Below are positions 8,629-16,215 of a DNA stretch of 51,632 bases, piece after piece (positions within the stretch are counted from its first letter, which is position 1; every line of letters starts with the position of its first letter). The stretch is taken from the NCBI GenBank assembly GCA_945957385.1, contig CAMFKP010000023.1, positions 1 through 51,632 on the forward strand, read 5' to 3'. A model generated the notes under the pieces. The model saw nothing but the letters and a program-made list of their open reading frames with translations. It made no database searches and was not told the origin of the DNA. The position numbers were made by a program, and so were the translations under genes. The DNA comes from an uncultured Aeromonadaceae bacterium. GTDB taxonomy: Bacteria > Pseudomonadota > Gammaproteobacteria > Enterobacterales > Aeromonadaceae.

Positions 8629-8646
8629 CGTAAACTTAAGTTTACA
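8629..8646. promoter_or_regulatory. TyrR box upstream of aroF-tyrA
   Basis: CGTAAACTTAAGTTTACA matches the strong TyrR box TGTAAA-N6-TTTACA with one mismatch and is palindromic. It ends 16 bases before the aroF start codon, almost touching the Shine-Dalgarno. TyrR with tyrosine bound would repress the operon here. I cannot point to a convincing promoter hexamer pair. Confidence 0.8.
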
Positions 8647-8834
8647 TTGTCATGGCAATTAATCAGTCATTGACCTGTTGACATAATATTAAATTCAAAC
8701 TAGCCGACACCATAACAAGCCCGTCAATATTTGCAAGCGCTGATTGTCCTGGCACCACGCTTTGCTGGCCACACCAAGTTGGCTGCGTCAAACCCGAGTC
8801 TGAAAACTGCGCACCTGCGTGATGAGCGACAAAC

Positions 8835-8865
8835 AAAAAGCCAGTGTTGCAAACACTGGCTTTTT
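8835..8865. terminator. mlaA terminator, bidirectional form
   Basis: A 14-bp perfect inverted repeat (AAAAAGCCAGTGTT / AACACTGGCTTTTT) around a 3-base loop, with T-runs on both strands. It lies 46 bases after the mlaA stop and ends that transcript before the aroF promoter region. The remaining 8647-8834 stretch shows no gene. Confidence 0.9.
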
Positions 8866-8911
8866 AGACGTGCCGCCACGACCACGCTGGCGGATTAAAA
8901 GCGTAACTGAG

Positions 8912-9709
8912 CTAGTCGATCTCATCCAGATAACGGTCGACTTCGGCGTCATTATCCTCCGCGTCAGAGGCCGGTTGCGGCTTCGGCGCCTGCCCATCCA
9001 GCACCTTGCTCTCTTCGTACTGCAGATAGAAATCCTTGGCGGTAACATAGGGATCCAGAGCGTTATCCAACACCGCTTCTTGATCGACAACCCGGGCCCG
9101 CTTGCTGAAGCTGTCGGTTGCCCATATCGCGACGCGAGTCCATAAGTTCATATTGGCATAGGGGAAATAGAGCCCGTCCACCGTATCGCCTATCGCACTG
9201 CGCATCGTCGTCGGTCCATACAAGGGCACCATAAAATATGCCCCTTGGTCGACGGTGGCCTTACCCAGCACTGTGCTCATGCTCATGCTTTTACGTTGGA
9301 TGCCCATGTCGCTGGCCACATCGACCATCCCGAGCAGGCCCACGGTGGAGTTGAGTGCGAAACGCAAGACACTGGTTCCTGAATCCGCAACCCGGCCGAC
9401 AAGCAAGTTATTGACGAAATAGTTCGCCTCATTCAAGTTCTCAGTGACGTTGCCGATACCATTACGGATAGGCGTAGGCACCCAGTCGACATAGGCATGT
9501 ACCATGGGGCGTAGAGCATAACGATCGAGATAGTTGTAGTTGAGATCCCAACTCATGCGGTTTAACGGCTCATAGGGATCGACCGCACCGCCTGGTAACG
9601 TCGATTTACGACTGGAAGCGTCAGGGCTCGGCTTGCCAAGCTCATCCGCCTGAATGGCGTGACTGCTGCTAACAGCCAAAATAAACAGACAGGAAGTCAG
9701 GATTTTCAT
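8912..9709 (-). CDS. mlaA: MlaA/VacJ-family phospholipid-transport outer-membrane protein
   Basis: 265 residues. MlaA removes phospholipids from the outer leaflet of the outer membrane and hands them to MlaC for return to the inner membrane. Family signatures: DPYEPLNRMSWDLNYNYLDRY (about 44-64), WVPTPIRNGIGN, NLNEANYFVNNLL, RFALNSTVGLLGMVDVA, LGKATVDQGAYFMVPLYGPTT and ALDPYVTAKDFYLQ. The N-terminus (MKILTSCLFILAVSSSHA) is a signal peptide, but no lipobox cysteine follows the hydrophobic core, unlike E. coli MlaA, a lipoprotein. A good GAGGT ribosome site precedes ATG 9709. The C-terminal 25 residues are acidic and rich in Asp and Glu. Confidence 0.92.
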   Translation of the reverse strand: MKILTSCLFILAVSSSHAIQADELGKPSPDASSRKSTLPGGAVDPYEPLNRMSWDLNYNYLDRYALRPMVHAYVDWVPTPIRNGIGNVTENLNEANYFVNNLLVGRVADSGTSVLRFALNSTVGLLGMVDVASDMGIQRKSMSMSTVLGKATVDQGAYFMVPLYGPTTMRSAIGDTVDGLYFPYANMNLWTRVAIWATDSFSKRARVVDQEAVLDNALDPYVTAKDFYLQYEESKVLDGQAPKPQPASDAEDNDAEVDRYLDEID

Positions 9710-9763
9710 CGATACCTCAGCATATAACGCGATGCGGCACTCTTCGCGTGGCGCATCAGAGGC

Positions 9764-9769
9764 ATTATA
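9764..9769 (-). promoter_or_regulatory. Possible -10 element of mlaA
   Basis: On the minus strand TATAAT is a perfect -10 hexamer 55 bases before the mlaA start, but the -35 region at proper spacing is poor. Low confidence. Confidence 0.35.
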
Positions 9770-9878
9770 TATGAAACCACAGCGCGACGACGAGCCTTCA
9801 TCCGGCGAACCGACTAATGCCCATGCTTAGCCATGGAAAAACCGAAGCCTACATGCCATCAGTTTAAAAGGGGCTCAT

Positions 9879-11630
9879 GTGACCATCTATTCACCACCAG
9901 AGCTGTCGGGAACAGCACCATCCGTCCCTGTCACCACAGAAGCGGCGGAGAGTGATAGTACTGTCACTGCCAACACGTCACGGATTAATGCTGATGAGTC
10001 TGCTGTGCGCGATTTTTTACGTGGTTTAGCGCAACTGCAAGGGCAATTACCAACAGGCATGGTGGATAAACAGCAAACGTTATTACGCCAGTTGAGCACA
10101 CTGTTAACTCCGAATAATCTGGCCAACAATGCCACCGCCGGGGGCGCTACCGCACAAAGCGAACTATTTGCGCGAATTATCAGTCAGCTTCCGGCTGCCG
10201 ATCCGCTACCTCGTATGCTAATAAACCAGCTATTAACCTCGACGCCAGCGACAATCTATTCAACACAAAATTCGCCTTTATTAACCACCGCCTTGAATAA
10301 TTTACCGGCTTTTATTAACTCTTCATCAGAGCCAGGAAAAGCATTCTGGAGCTGGTTGAATCAACTAGCAGCCCTCCGCCTCGTGGATATGCCGGATATA
10401 ACGTTACAAAAACAATTACAACAACAAGCGGTTCGTTTATTACCAAACAGTGAACGTTCACAAACCCCCGCGATTCAATTAGCAACCGAATTGACAGTCA
10501 GATTTATTGTTAAACTCGCAGAAAACACCAATATTAAATTACCCACCACACCGACTGCACTCAATAATTCAGCAACAAATTCAGATGACACCACACCGAA
10601 TAAACTCAATGAAATTTCATTAACCAAATCGAATATCACAACTGACCTAGCCAAAAATATCACAGCCTTGGTCAATAAACACAGCTCTGATTTAATCAAG
10701 TCTATTCCGCAAGTCTCCCTACCCGACGCCGCCGCCAAAATCAGCACTGAAATAAACAAACAGACACCGATAGTCACCGCCGGAGTAAATAACAGTTCGG
10801 CAGCAGCAGGACAGGGATTACACATTGAATCCATCAATGCACTCGCAAAAGCCTTGTCTATTCCTACGCTGTCATTTGGTGATTATATACACACATTGAA
10901 TACGCTATTAGAACGTAAATTATTGCCGACGGCATTACAAACACCGCTGCGTCAATTAATCTCTGTCTTGTCTCCGCAGATTCAGTCTGCCGAACAAGTT
11001 CGCGAATGGGTCAGTTTTATTCAAAACCCCTTGCTGGGAGAGACGACTAACAGCAAAGGGCTGCAACAGTGGGCGCTATCCCTGCTGAATTACCATTTGT
11101 TACGCAACAGTGCATCGGGAAATAATAATAGTGAAGGGAAACCATTGCCTCATTCCGGGCTCCCAAGTTTGCCGACAGAAGAAAGCCAATCCACATTAAA
11201 TAAAACTGCTACTCAATTTATTCAACAGATGGAGAAGCTACAATCGCCACTGCAGGAAAACAACACCTTATTGCTGTTGAATATCCCTCTCCCGCCTCAA
11301 TATCCTGGCGGGAAAGAGAATTTTGTTAAATGTCATCAGGGACGAAATGAACAGGGCAAACATCATTGGACATTAACATTCATGCTTGATTTAGAGCATC
11401 TTGGTTTGTTACAGGTTAAAGCCATGCTAGATATACCAGATATCACATTGCAAATGACGGCTGAAAAACTCCAGACCTGTGATTTAATAAAAAAGACGTG
11501 GCCATCTTTGGATGCTCGCCTAAGGGAGCTTGGACTTGCTCCTGGCCCGTTATTATGCAAACAAGGAAAAATAAAAAACGACGTGGATAACGATGGTGTC
11601 AAACCCGAAGGCCTATCTATCAGGGTATAA
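9879..11630 (+). CDS. FliK-like protein with flagellar hook-length control C-terminal domain
   Basis: 583 residues starting at GTG with AAGGGG seven bases upstream. The first 460 residues are low-complexity, rich in Asn, Thr, Ser, Leu and Gln. Residues about 464-565 (LLLLNIPLPPQYPGG, HHWTLTFMLDLEHLGLLQVKAML, LREQGL-like LRELGLAPG) match the Flg_hook domain that in FliK contacts FlhB to switch export substrate. The true fliK lies at 31.4-32.9 kb, so this is a second FliK-type protein. It is coupled by two bases to a free-standing FlhB C-domain gene, suggesting the two proteins interact. Codon use (many TTA, AAT, ATT) and low GC differ sharply from the neighbours. Role unknown. Confidence 0.75.
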   Translation: MTIYSPPELSGTAPSVPVTTEAAESDSTVTANTSRINADESAVRDFLRGLAQLQGQLPTGMVDKQQTLLRQLSTLLTPNNLANNATAGGATAQSELFARIISQLPAADPLPRMLINQLLTSTPATIYSTQNSPLLTTALNNLPAFINSSSEPGKAFWSWLNQLAALRLVDMPDITLQKQLQQQAVRLLPNSERSQTPAIQLATELTVRFIVKLAENTNIKLPTTPTALNNSATNSDDTTPNKLNEISLTKSNITTDLAKNITALVNKHSSDLIKSIPQVSLPDAAAKISTEINKQTPIVTAGVNNSSAAAGQGLHIESINALAKALSIPTLSFGDYIHTLNTLLERKLLPTALQTPLRQLISVLSPQIQSAEQVREWVSFIQNPLLGETTNSKGLQQWALSLLNYHLLRNSASGNNNSEGKPLPHSGLPSLPTEESQSTLNKTATQFIQQMEKLQSPLQENNTLLLLNIPLPPQYPGGKENFVKCHQGRNEQGKHHWTLTFMLDLEHLGLLQVKAMLDIPDITLQMTAEKLQTCDLIKKTWPSLDARLRELGLAPGPLLCKQGKIKNDVDNDGVKPEGLSIRV

Positions 11631-11632
11631 GC

Positions 11633-11938
11633 ATGAATGACGATCTGAAAGCCATAGCATTGAAATATGACGGTGATAAAGCCCCGCATATTTCAGGAAA
11701 AAACGAAGGCAATTTAGCACAAGAGCTATTAGCCGTTGCCGAGGACGCTGGAATATATATTCACCAAGATCCTGCGTTGCTGGAGCGCCTTTCAGTCATG
11801 CAGGAGGGTGAAACCATCCCACCTGCATTATACGTAATCATTGCAGAAATATTATCCTATTCGTTTTTATTACAAGGGAAATATCCTGCACATTGGAAGC
11901 GCGCCGATGGTACTCAAGCCATTGAGGAACATATATAA
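11633..11938 (+). CDS. Free-standing FlhB/YscU C-terminal-domain protein
   Basis: 101 residues that align with the cytoplasmic domain of FlhB just after its NPTH cleavage site: AIALKYDGDKAPHISGKNEG corresponds to AVALKYDRQQGKAP in the FlhB of this window, and the tail (IPPALYVIIAEILSYSFLLQGK) to IPEGLFVAVAQVLAYVYQL. There are no membrane helices and no NPTH. Such proteins are usually annotated as export apparatus switch protein, EscU/YscU/HrcU type. In FlhB the fragment after the cut interacts with FliK, so the gene next door supports a functional pair. ATG lies two bases after the preceding stop. Confidence 0.8.
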   Translation: MNDDLKAIALKYDGDKAPHISGKNEGNLAQELLAVAEDAGIYIHQDPALLERLSVMQEGETIPPALYVIIAEILSYSFLLQGKYPAHWKRADGTQAIEEHI

Positions 11939-11961
11939 AAGGCCAGCATGGCTGGCCTTTT
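11937..11961. terminator. Bidirectional terminator
   Basis: An 11-bp perfect inverted repeat AAAAGGCCAGC / GCTGGCCTTTT with a 3-base loop. It overlaps the stop codon of the FlhB-C-like gene and faces the convergent end of the che operon, so it likely ends both. Confidence 0.88.
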
Positions 11962-11970
11962 ATTAAAATA

Positions 11971-12393
11971 TCAGTTGGGTTTTCGAGAAGCACGCAAGGA
12001 TATCAGTAACTCAGCTTCGGCTTTAGGAATTTCACACTCTGCCATCACTTCATCGATTCCGGCCCCTAATTCCACCATGCGGGCGGCACGGCTATAGAGG
12101 CGGCTATCAGGATCCTGTAGCACCAACTCCTGCTGACGTTCTGCAAGCACCAGAATGGACTTCTCAATTTCCAACATCTTTTGCCCGGCGCCCAAGGCAC
12201 TGCTGTGCAATTCATTGAGCTGTTTACGAGTACTATCGCGTGACTTCAACAACTCTTTGACCAGCAGTTCCATCGCCTGCAATTTACGACGACTACGCGT
12301 GTTAACCAACCAACAGATAACCAAGGCCCCTACGGCGAGAAAAATCCCCGTAGAAGCCACAGCCAACACTATCCACTCGAAGCTAATACTCAC
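11971..12393 (-). CDS. DUF2802 protein at the end of the che operon
   Basis: 140 residues: an N-terminal transmembrane helix (about 8-30), a basic stretch, then a coiled-coil-like segment (about 35-90) and a helical C-terminal part (YSRAARMVELGAGIDEVMAECEIPKAEAELL) resembling the winged-helix-like tail of DUF2802 proteins. This family regularly follows cheW in polar-flagellate che operons (Pseudomonas, Vibrio). The start overlaps the cheW stop by four bases, so translation is coupled. The function is not established; a membrane-linked accessory role in chemotaxis is a context inference. Confidence 0.8.
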   Translation of the reverse strand: MSISFEWIVLAVASTGIFLAVGALVICWLVNTRSRRKLQAMELLVKELLKSRDSTRKQLNELHSSALGAGQKMLEIEKSILVLAERQQELVLQDPDSRLYSRAARMVELGAGIDEVMAECEIPKAEAELLISLRASRKPN

Positions 12394-12878
12394 AGCTGAC
12401 TCAGTTCATCCCACTCGTCATCGGTCAGCAGCTTATTCAGATCGACCAGAATCAGTAACTCGCCATCGCGGTTGGAAACGCCTTGAATAAACTTGGCACT
12501 CTCTTCGGTTCCGACACTCGGAGCCACATCAATTTCTGATGCACGCAGATAGACCACCTCGGCGACGCTATCTACCATGATGCCAACGACTTGCTTCTCG
12601 GCTTCGATGATAACAATCCGCGAATTATCACTGACTTCTGCAGGCTCCAGGCCAAAACGCTGACGTGTATCAATCACGGTAACTACGTTACCACGCAAGT
12701 TGATGATCCCCAGTACATAGTCAGGCGCACCGGGAACCGGAGCAATTTCGGTATAACGTAATACTTCCTGTACCTGCATCACGTTAATACCGTATGTTTC
12801 ACGATCCAACTGGAAGGTGACCCACTGGAGCACTTCATCTTCAGCTACATTCTGCGCCACATTACGCTTCTGGCTCAT
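12390..12878 (-). CDS. cheW: Chemotaxis coupling protein CheW
   Basis: 162 residues, a single CheW/SH3-like domain. It bridges chemoreceptors and CheA in the signalling array. Motifs: TFQLDRETYGINVMQVQEVLRY, VLGIINLRGNVVTVIDTRQRFGL, VGIMVDSVAEVVYL and ILVDLNKLL. It lies 65 bases after parP; its own stop overlaps the start of the DUF2802 gene. Confidence 0.95.
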   Translation of the reverse strand: MSQKRNVAQNVAEDEVLQWVTFQLDRETYGINVMQVQEVLRYTEIAPVPGAPDYVLGIINLRGNVVTVIDTRQRFGLEPAEVSDNSRIVIIEAEKQVVGIMVDSVAEVVYLRASEIDVAPSVGTEESAKFIQGVSNRDGELLILVDLNKLLTDDEWDELSQL

Positions 12879-12943
12879 ATTCCGATTCCTTTAATTTCCA
12901 GCATCATGAAACAAAACTAGCAACAAATATCGACAATTACCTA

Positions 12944-13669
12944 CTATTGACCTTCGATATTGAGACCTTTTTCTAGCAACAGCAATAGCTCATGAACATG
13001 CAGAAGCGCGCACATCTTGTCTTTAACCATTCCCGCAAGCCAAGGCCGTTTACCGGCGCTGGTGCGCCATTGAATGCGATCGCGAATCAGCAGCTCAGTG
13101 CCCAGTAATTGGTGGCACGCCAGACCCCATTGACTATTCCCTAACATGACCAAATATTCATAAGGTTCATCGGCCACCTGACCGGGCATAATCCAACGCT
13201 TGGTATCCACAACATTCAGCTGTACATCGCGCATCGTCATCACACCGGCAAACCAGTCAGGTTTACCAAACAGGGTATTGATCTTGCCAAGCTGGTGAAT
13301 GCCACCCAACTCGGTCAACGGGACCGCAAACGTTACCCCGGCAACCGCAAAAAACAAGGCTTGAAATTCGCGCCCTGTCTCGATGTTTTTCCATTCTGGA
13401 GGCACTGGCGGTTGTCTTTTGACTACTGCCGGGCTTACCCTCACCTCAGGTTGAGAAACGACAGCATCGACCTTGGAAACTTGTTCTACCTTGGCTAAAA
13501 GCGCCTCTAACTTTTCCTGCACAACAGGCGATTGCGGTTCAGCATAACTCAGCGGTTCATCAGGCTGAGTGTCATCGGCCGGAAGCGCCGCTGGCTCAGG
13601 AGCCGCAGCCTCATTCAGCAGAGCATGGAAATAACTATCCATGGCTTTGAATTGCGAGCCCTGACTCAT
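12944..13669 (-). CDS. parP: ParP, CheW-domain protein for polar chemotaxis arrays
   Basis: 241 residues. A disordered, Pro- and Glu-rich N-terminus (about 1-95) is followed by a CheW-like domain (about 105-235; LFFAVAGVTFAVPLTELGGIHQLG, MTMRDVQLNVVDTKRWIMPG). In Vibrio, ParP uses this array-integrated domain to sit in receptor arrays, binds CheA and connects them to ParC, so that arrays are placed at poles and inherited. Its ATG overlaps the parC stop by four bases. Identification rests on order (parC-parP-cheW) and domain make-up. Confidence 0.87.
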   Translation of the reverse strand: MSQGSQFKAMDSYFHALLNEAAAPEPAALPADDTQPDEPLSYAEPQSPVVQEKLEALLAKVEQVSKVDAVVSQPEVRVSPAVVKRQPPVPPEWKNIETGREFQALFFAVAGVTFAVPLTELGGIHQLGKINTLFGKPDWFAGVMTMRDVQLNVVDTKRWIMPGQVADEPYEYLVMLGNSQWGLACHQLLGTELLIRDRIQWRTSAGKRPWLAGMVKDKMCALLHVHELLLLLEKGLNIEGQ

Positions 13670-14445
13670 ATCGACACCTTTTCCTCAGCCAACAAGTGAT
13701 TGAGCAGTCCAAGATAAGCCTGACTGCCGCGACTATCCGGAGAGTAGATCGATGGTGGAATATGCATATGACTGGCATCCCTGAACTTGGTGTCGATGGG
13801 GATGACCGACTCCCATACGCGATGACCGTACAGCGCACGAACCGACTCCAGACTCTGTAATGATGCCCGGGTACGCTTGTCAAACATGGTCGGCACAATC
13901 GTGTAATTAAAAGGTAATTGACTGGAGTGTTGCATGATCTCAAATGTTTTGATCATCCGCTCCAGTCCCTTAAGGGCAAGAAACTCCGTCTGAACGGGCA
14001 CGAGAATATGACTACTTGCGGCCAGCGCATTCACCATCATTACACCAAGAACCGGCGGACAATCGATTAAAACGGCATCAAAACTGTCAGAGATATGTTG
14101 CAAAGCCTTACGCAGAATAAGCCCCATCCCGTCGCGGCTCCCCAACGTTCTATCTAGCGTCGACAAGGCAATAGAAGCCGGCAACAGGCTGATATTCTCA
14201 AAACGGGTAGGCAGAATCACGCGTTCGACTGCAGCGCGGTCAGGCTCAACAAGTTCAAACAAGTCAAACAAGGTTCCATCAAGCAGATCGGAATCATAAT
14301 CCAGATAGCTGGTCAGCGATGCATGTGGATCGGTATCCAAAAGCAAGACACGCTTTTTCAAGCTCGCAAGCACGCCGGACAGCGAGACAACGGTCGTAGT
14401 TTTACCGACACCGCCTTTTTGGTTGGCAATAGTCCATACAATCAA
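13666..14445 (-). CDS. parC: ParC, ParA-like ATPase for chemotaxis array positioning
   Basis: 259 residues. The deviant Walker A KGGVGKTTT (about 10-18) and DTDPHASLTSYLDYD mark the ParA/MinD superfamily; the switch region reads DAVLIDCPPVLGVM. In Vibrio the orthologue localises to the cell pole and recruits chemotaxis arrays through ParP. Position inside the che operon rather than beside parB or an origin argues against a chromosome-partition ParA. Start ATG 14445, four bases after motD. Confidence 0.9.
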   Translation of the reverse strand: MIVWTIANQKGGVGKTTTVVSLSGVLASLKKRVLLLDTDPHASLTSYLDYDSDLLDGTLFDLFELVEPDRAAVERVILPTRFENISLLPASIALSTLDRTLGSRDGMGLILRKALQHISDSFDAVLIDCPPVLGVMMVNALAASSHILVPVQTEFLALKGLERMIKTFEIMQHSSQLPFNYTIVPTMFDKRTRASLQSLESVRALYGHRVWESVIPIDTKFRDASHMHIPPSIYSPDSRGSQAYLGLLNHLLAEEKVSI

Positions 14446-14449
14446 GATG

Positions 14450-15472
14450 TTATTCCTGCTTTTTTAACTTTAGCCGGCCATCCGGTAACTGGATTATATT
14501 GTAGTTTTCCGGAGTAATAATCTCTGTGAGCGGCTTATCACCTGGCTTTGCGGGTGTCCCATCTACAATGACGGGCAGAGGTTTAGGTGTGAATGCAAAA
14601 CGAGATACAGCAATCACCACCTTCCGATTTAATTCCCGCCCTCGCTCGGTCGAATTGGAGGCAAAAGGTGAATACTCTCCATATGCCTCAATAGCCAGCT
14701 GTGCTGGAGGGATACCATCGCCTTCCAAACTTTTAAGCACAGAGATCGCACGTTGTGCAGAAAGCTCCCAATTCGAACCGTACAGTTCATTGGCAATATG
14801 CACATTGTCCGTATATCCGCGCACACGAACATAATTGCGTAGTGGCGCTAACGTCTTGGCAATTTGTTTGAGCACAGGCTTGGCTTTTAACAAGACAGTC
14901 GCACTACCACTGGGAAATATCAGTCCAGAGCTCAGCTCAATTGTCAGCCAATTTTCATCAGACTTGATATCAATCAACCCCGCTGAAACAAGATCTTCTA
15001 ATGATTTATTGAACTCTTTTTTTAATGCATCGAATGGCGCGCCAGAACTATTACTGACACTCTCGTCCATTGGTAATTGTTCTTTAATCTCGGTTTGTGT
15101 GCTTTGGGTAGGAACAGGTTGTTGCGTCGGCGGCTGTCCAGTATCTAACATCCCGCCGCCCCCTTGAGTCGGCGCCTGAACAATCATGACTTGCTGATTA
15201 GGGGAAGCCGCACTGATGTCTGAACCATCATTGCTTTGTACAATGCCGTAACTTCCGGTCAGGACAGTAGATCCAGGGCGAGCCGTGACAAAGCCCATTT
15301 CTGTGAAACTTTGTATGAGGCCTTGAACGAGGGCCTTAACCTCAGTTTGTTTCGACATGGCAAAACCATACAACACAACAAATAAGGCAAAAAGAAGAGT
15401 CATGAAGTCTGCATAGGAGATCAACCAGCGTTCATGGTTCTCTGGTGGCTCAACCTTCTTTTTTTTCCCCAT
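14450..15472 (-). CDS. motD: MotB-type stator protein (MotD) of the che cluster
   Basis: 340 residues. One transmembrane helix (about 17-38) carries the ion-binding aspartate in ISYADFMTLLF (Asp22). A low-complexity Gln/Pro/Gly linker (about 90-140) leads to an OmpA-like peptidoglycan-binding domain (about 170-305; LSSGLIFPSGSATVLLKAKPVL, GYTDNV, ELSAQRAISV, GRELNRKV). With MotC it would form a stator that anchors to the cell wall and powers rotation. The placement cheB-motC-motD-parC is that of Pseudomonas motCD; in Aeromonas a second pair (pomA2B2) is sodium-driven. Ion preference cannot be decided here. Confidence 0.9.
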   Translation of the reverse strand: MGKKKKVEPPENHERWLISYADFMTLLFALFVVLYGFAMSKQTEVKALVQGLIQSFTEMGFVTARPGSTVLTGSYGIVQSNDGSDISAASPNQQVMIVQAPTQGGGGMLDTGQPPTQQPVPTQSTQTEIKEQLPMDESVSNSSGAPFDALKKEFNKSLEDLVSAGLIDIKSDENWLTIELSSGLIFPSGSATVLLKAKPVLKQIAKTLAPLRNYVRVRGYTDNVHIANELYGSNWELSAQRAISVLKSLEGDGIPPAQLAIEAYGEYSPFASNSTERGRELNRKVVIAVSRFAFTPKPLPVIVDGTPAKPGDKPLTEIITPENYNIIQLPDGRLKLKKQE

Positions 15473-15475
15473 GGT

Positions 15476-16213
15476 TTACTCCTCTCCGATGTAAACCTGA
15501 AGCCGGCGCTTCAATTGCATCGTGTTTTCGCCACTAGCGATTGATAACAGTCCCTCGAGAACCATCAGCTTGAAATGGGCAATATCGTGGTTGATTGCTT
15601 TATAACGGTTGGCTACCGGCAAGAATAAAATATTGGCTGACCCCACACCGTAGATGGTTGCAACGAAAGCCACCGCAATTGCCGGACCTAACATTTCTGG
15701 GCGATCCAGCAAGCCCATAGCATGGATAAGACCCAGCACAGCACCAAGAATACCCATGGTCGGTGTATACCCACCCAATGCCTCAAAAACTTTTACAGAT
15801 TGCTCAAGTTCATGCTGTTCAATTTCTATTTCATTTTCTAGCAACTGATGCAGTTGATCTTTGTCCACACCGTCAACAATCATTTGCAAGCCATTGCGGG
15901 TGAACGCATCACCAATCTGTCCGACCTGATTTTCTAGCGCCAGCAAACCTTGTTGCCTCGCTGTCGTCGACATGCCTTCAAGCAACTCCGATTGTGCATG
16001 CAAGTCCAGTTTTGGCGGAGAGATCAACCAACCGAACTGTTTTACCGCTCCCAACAAAACACGGATAGGAAACTGCACCATTACGGCACCGATAGCACCG
16101 CCGATAACAATCAAAAATGCAGGCAAATTCAGCATCGCGCTGGGATGGCCGCCTTCAAGCAGGTTGGCGCCGATAATAAAACCGATTGCAACGAAGATAC
16201 CGAGCAAGTTCAT
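15476..16213 (-). CDS. motC: MotA-type stator protein (MotC) of the che cluster
   Basis: 245 residues with four predicted membrane helices (about 1-18, 28-50, 145-168 and 178-200). The conserved third/fourth helix region GGYTPTMGILGAVLGLIHAMG holds the key proline of MotA proteins. The cytoplasmic loop (about 55-140) bears the charged residues that contact FliG. It pairs with MotD three bases downstream and starts two bases after the cheB stop, so the two are cotranscribed with the chemotaxis genes. Confidence 0.9.
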   Translation of the reverse strand: MNLLGIFVAIGFIIGANLLEGGHPSAMLNLPAFLIVIGGAIGAVMVQFPIRVLLGAVKQFGWLISPPKLDLHAQSELLEGMSTTARQQGLLALENQVGQIGDAFTRNGLQMIVDGVDKDQLHQLLENEIEIEQHELEQSVKVFEALGGYTPTMGILGAVLGLIHAMGLLDRPEMLGPAIAVAFVATIYGVGSANILFLPVANRYKAINHDIAHFKLMVLEGLLSIASGENTMQLKRRLQVYIGEE

Positions 16214-16215
16214 AA

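Noticed and set aside
9834..9848. GG-N10-GC before the FliK-like gene
   Set aside because: Only the two invariant dinucleotides match; such a pattern occurs about every 256 bases by chance.
13666..14445. Chromosome-partition ParA
   Set aside because: Lies within the che operon before a CheW-domain gene with no parB; fits ParC instead.
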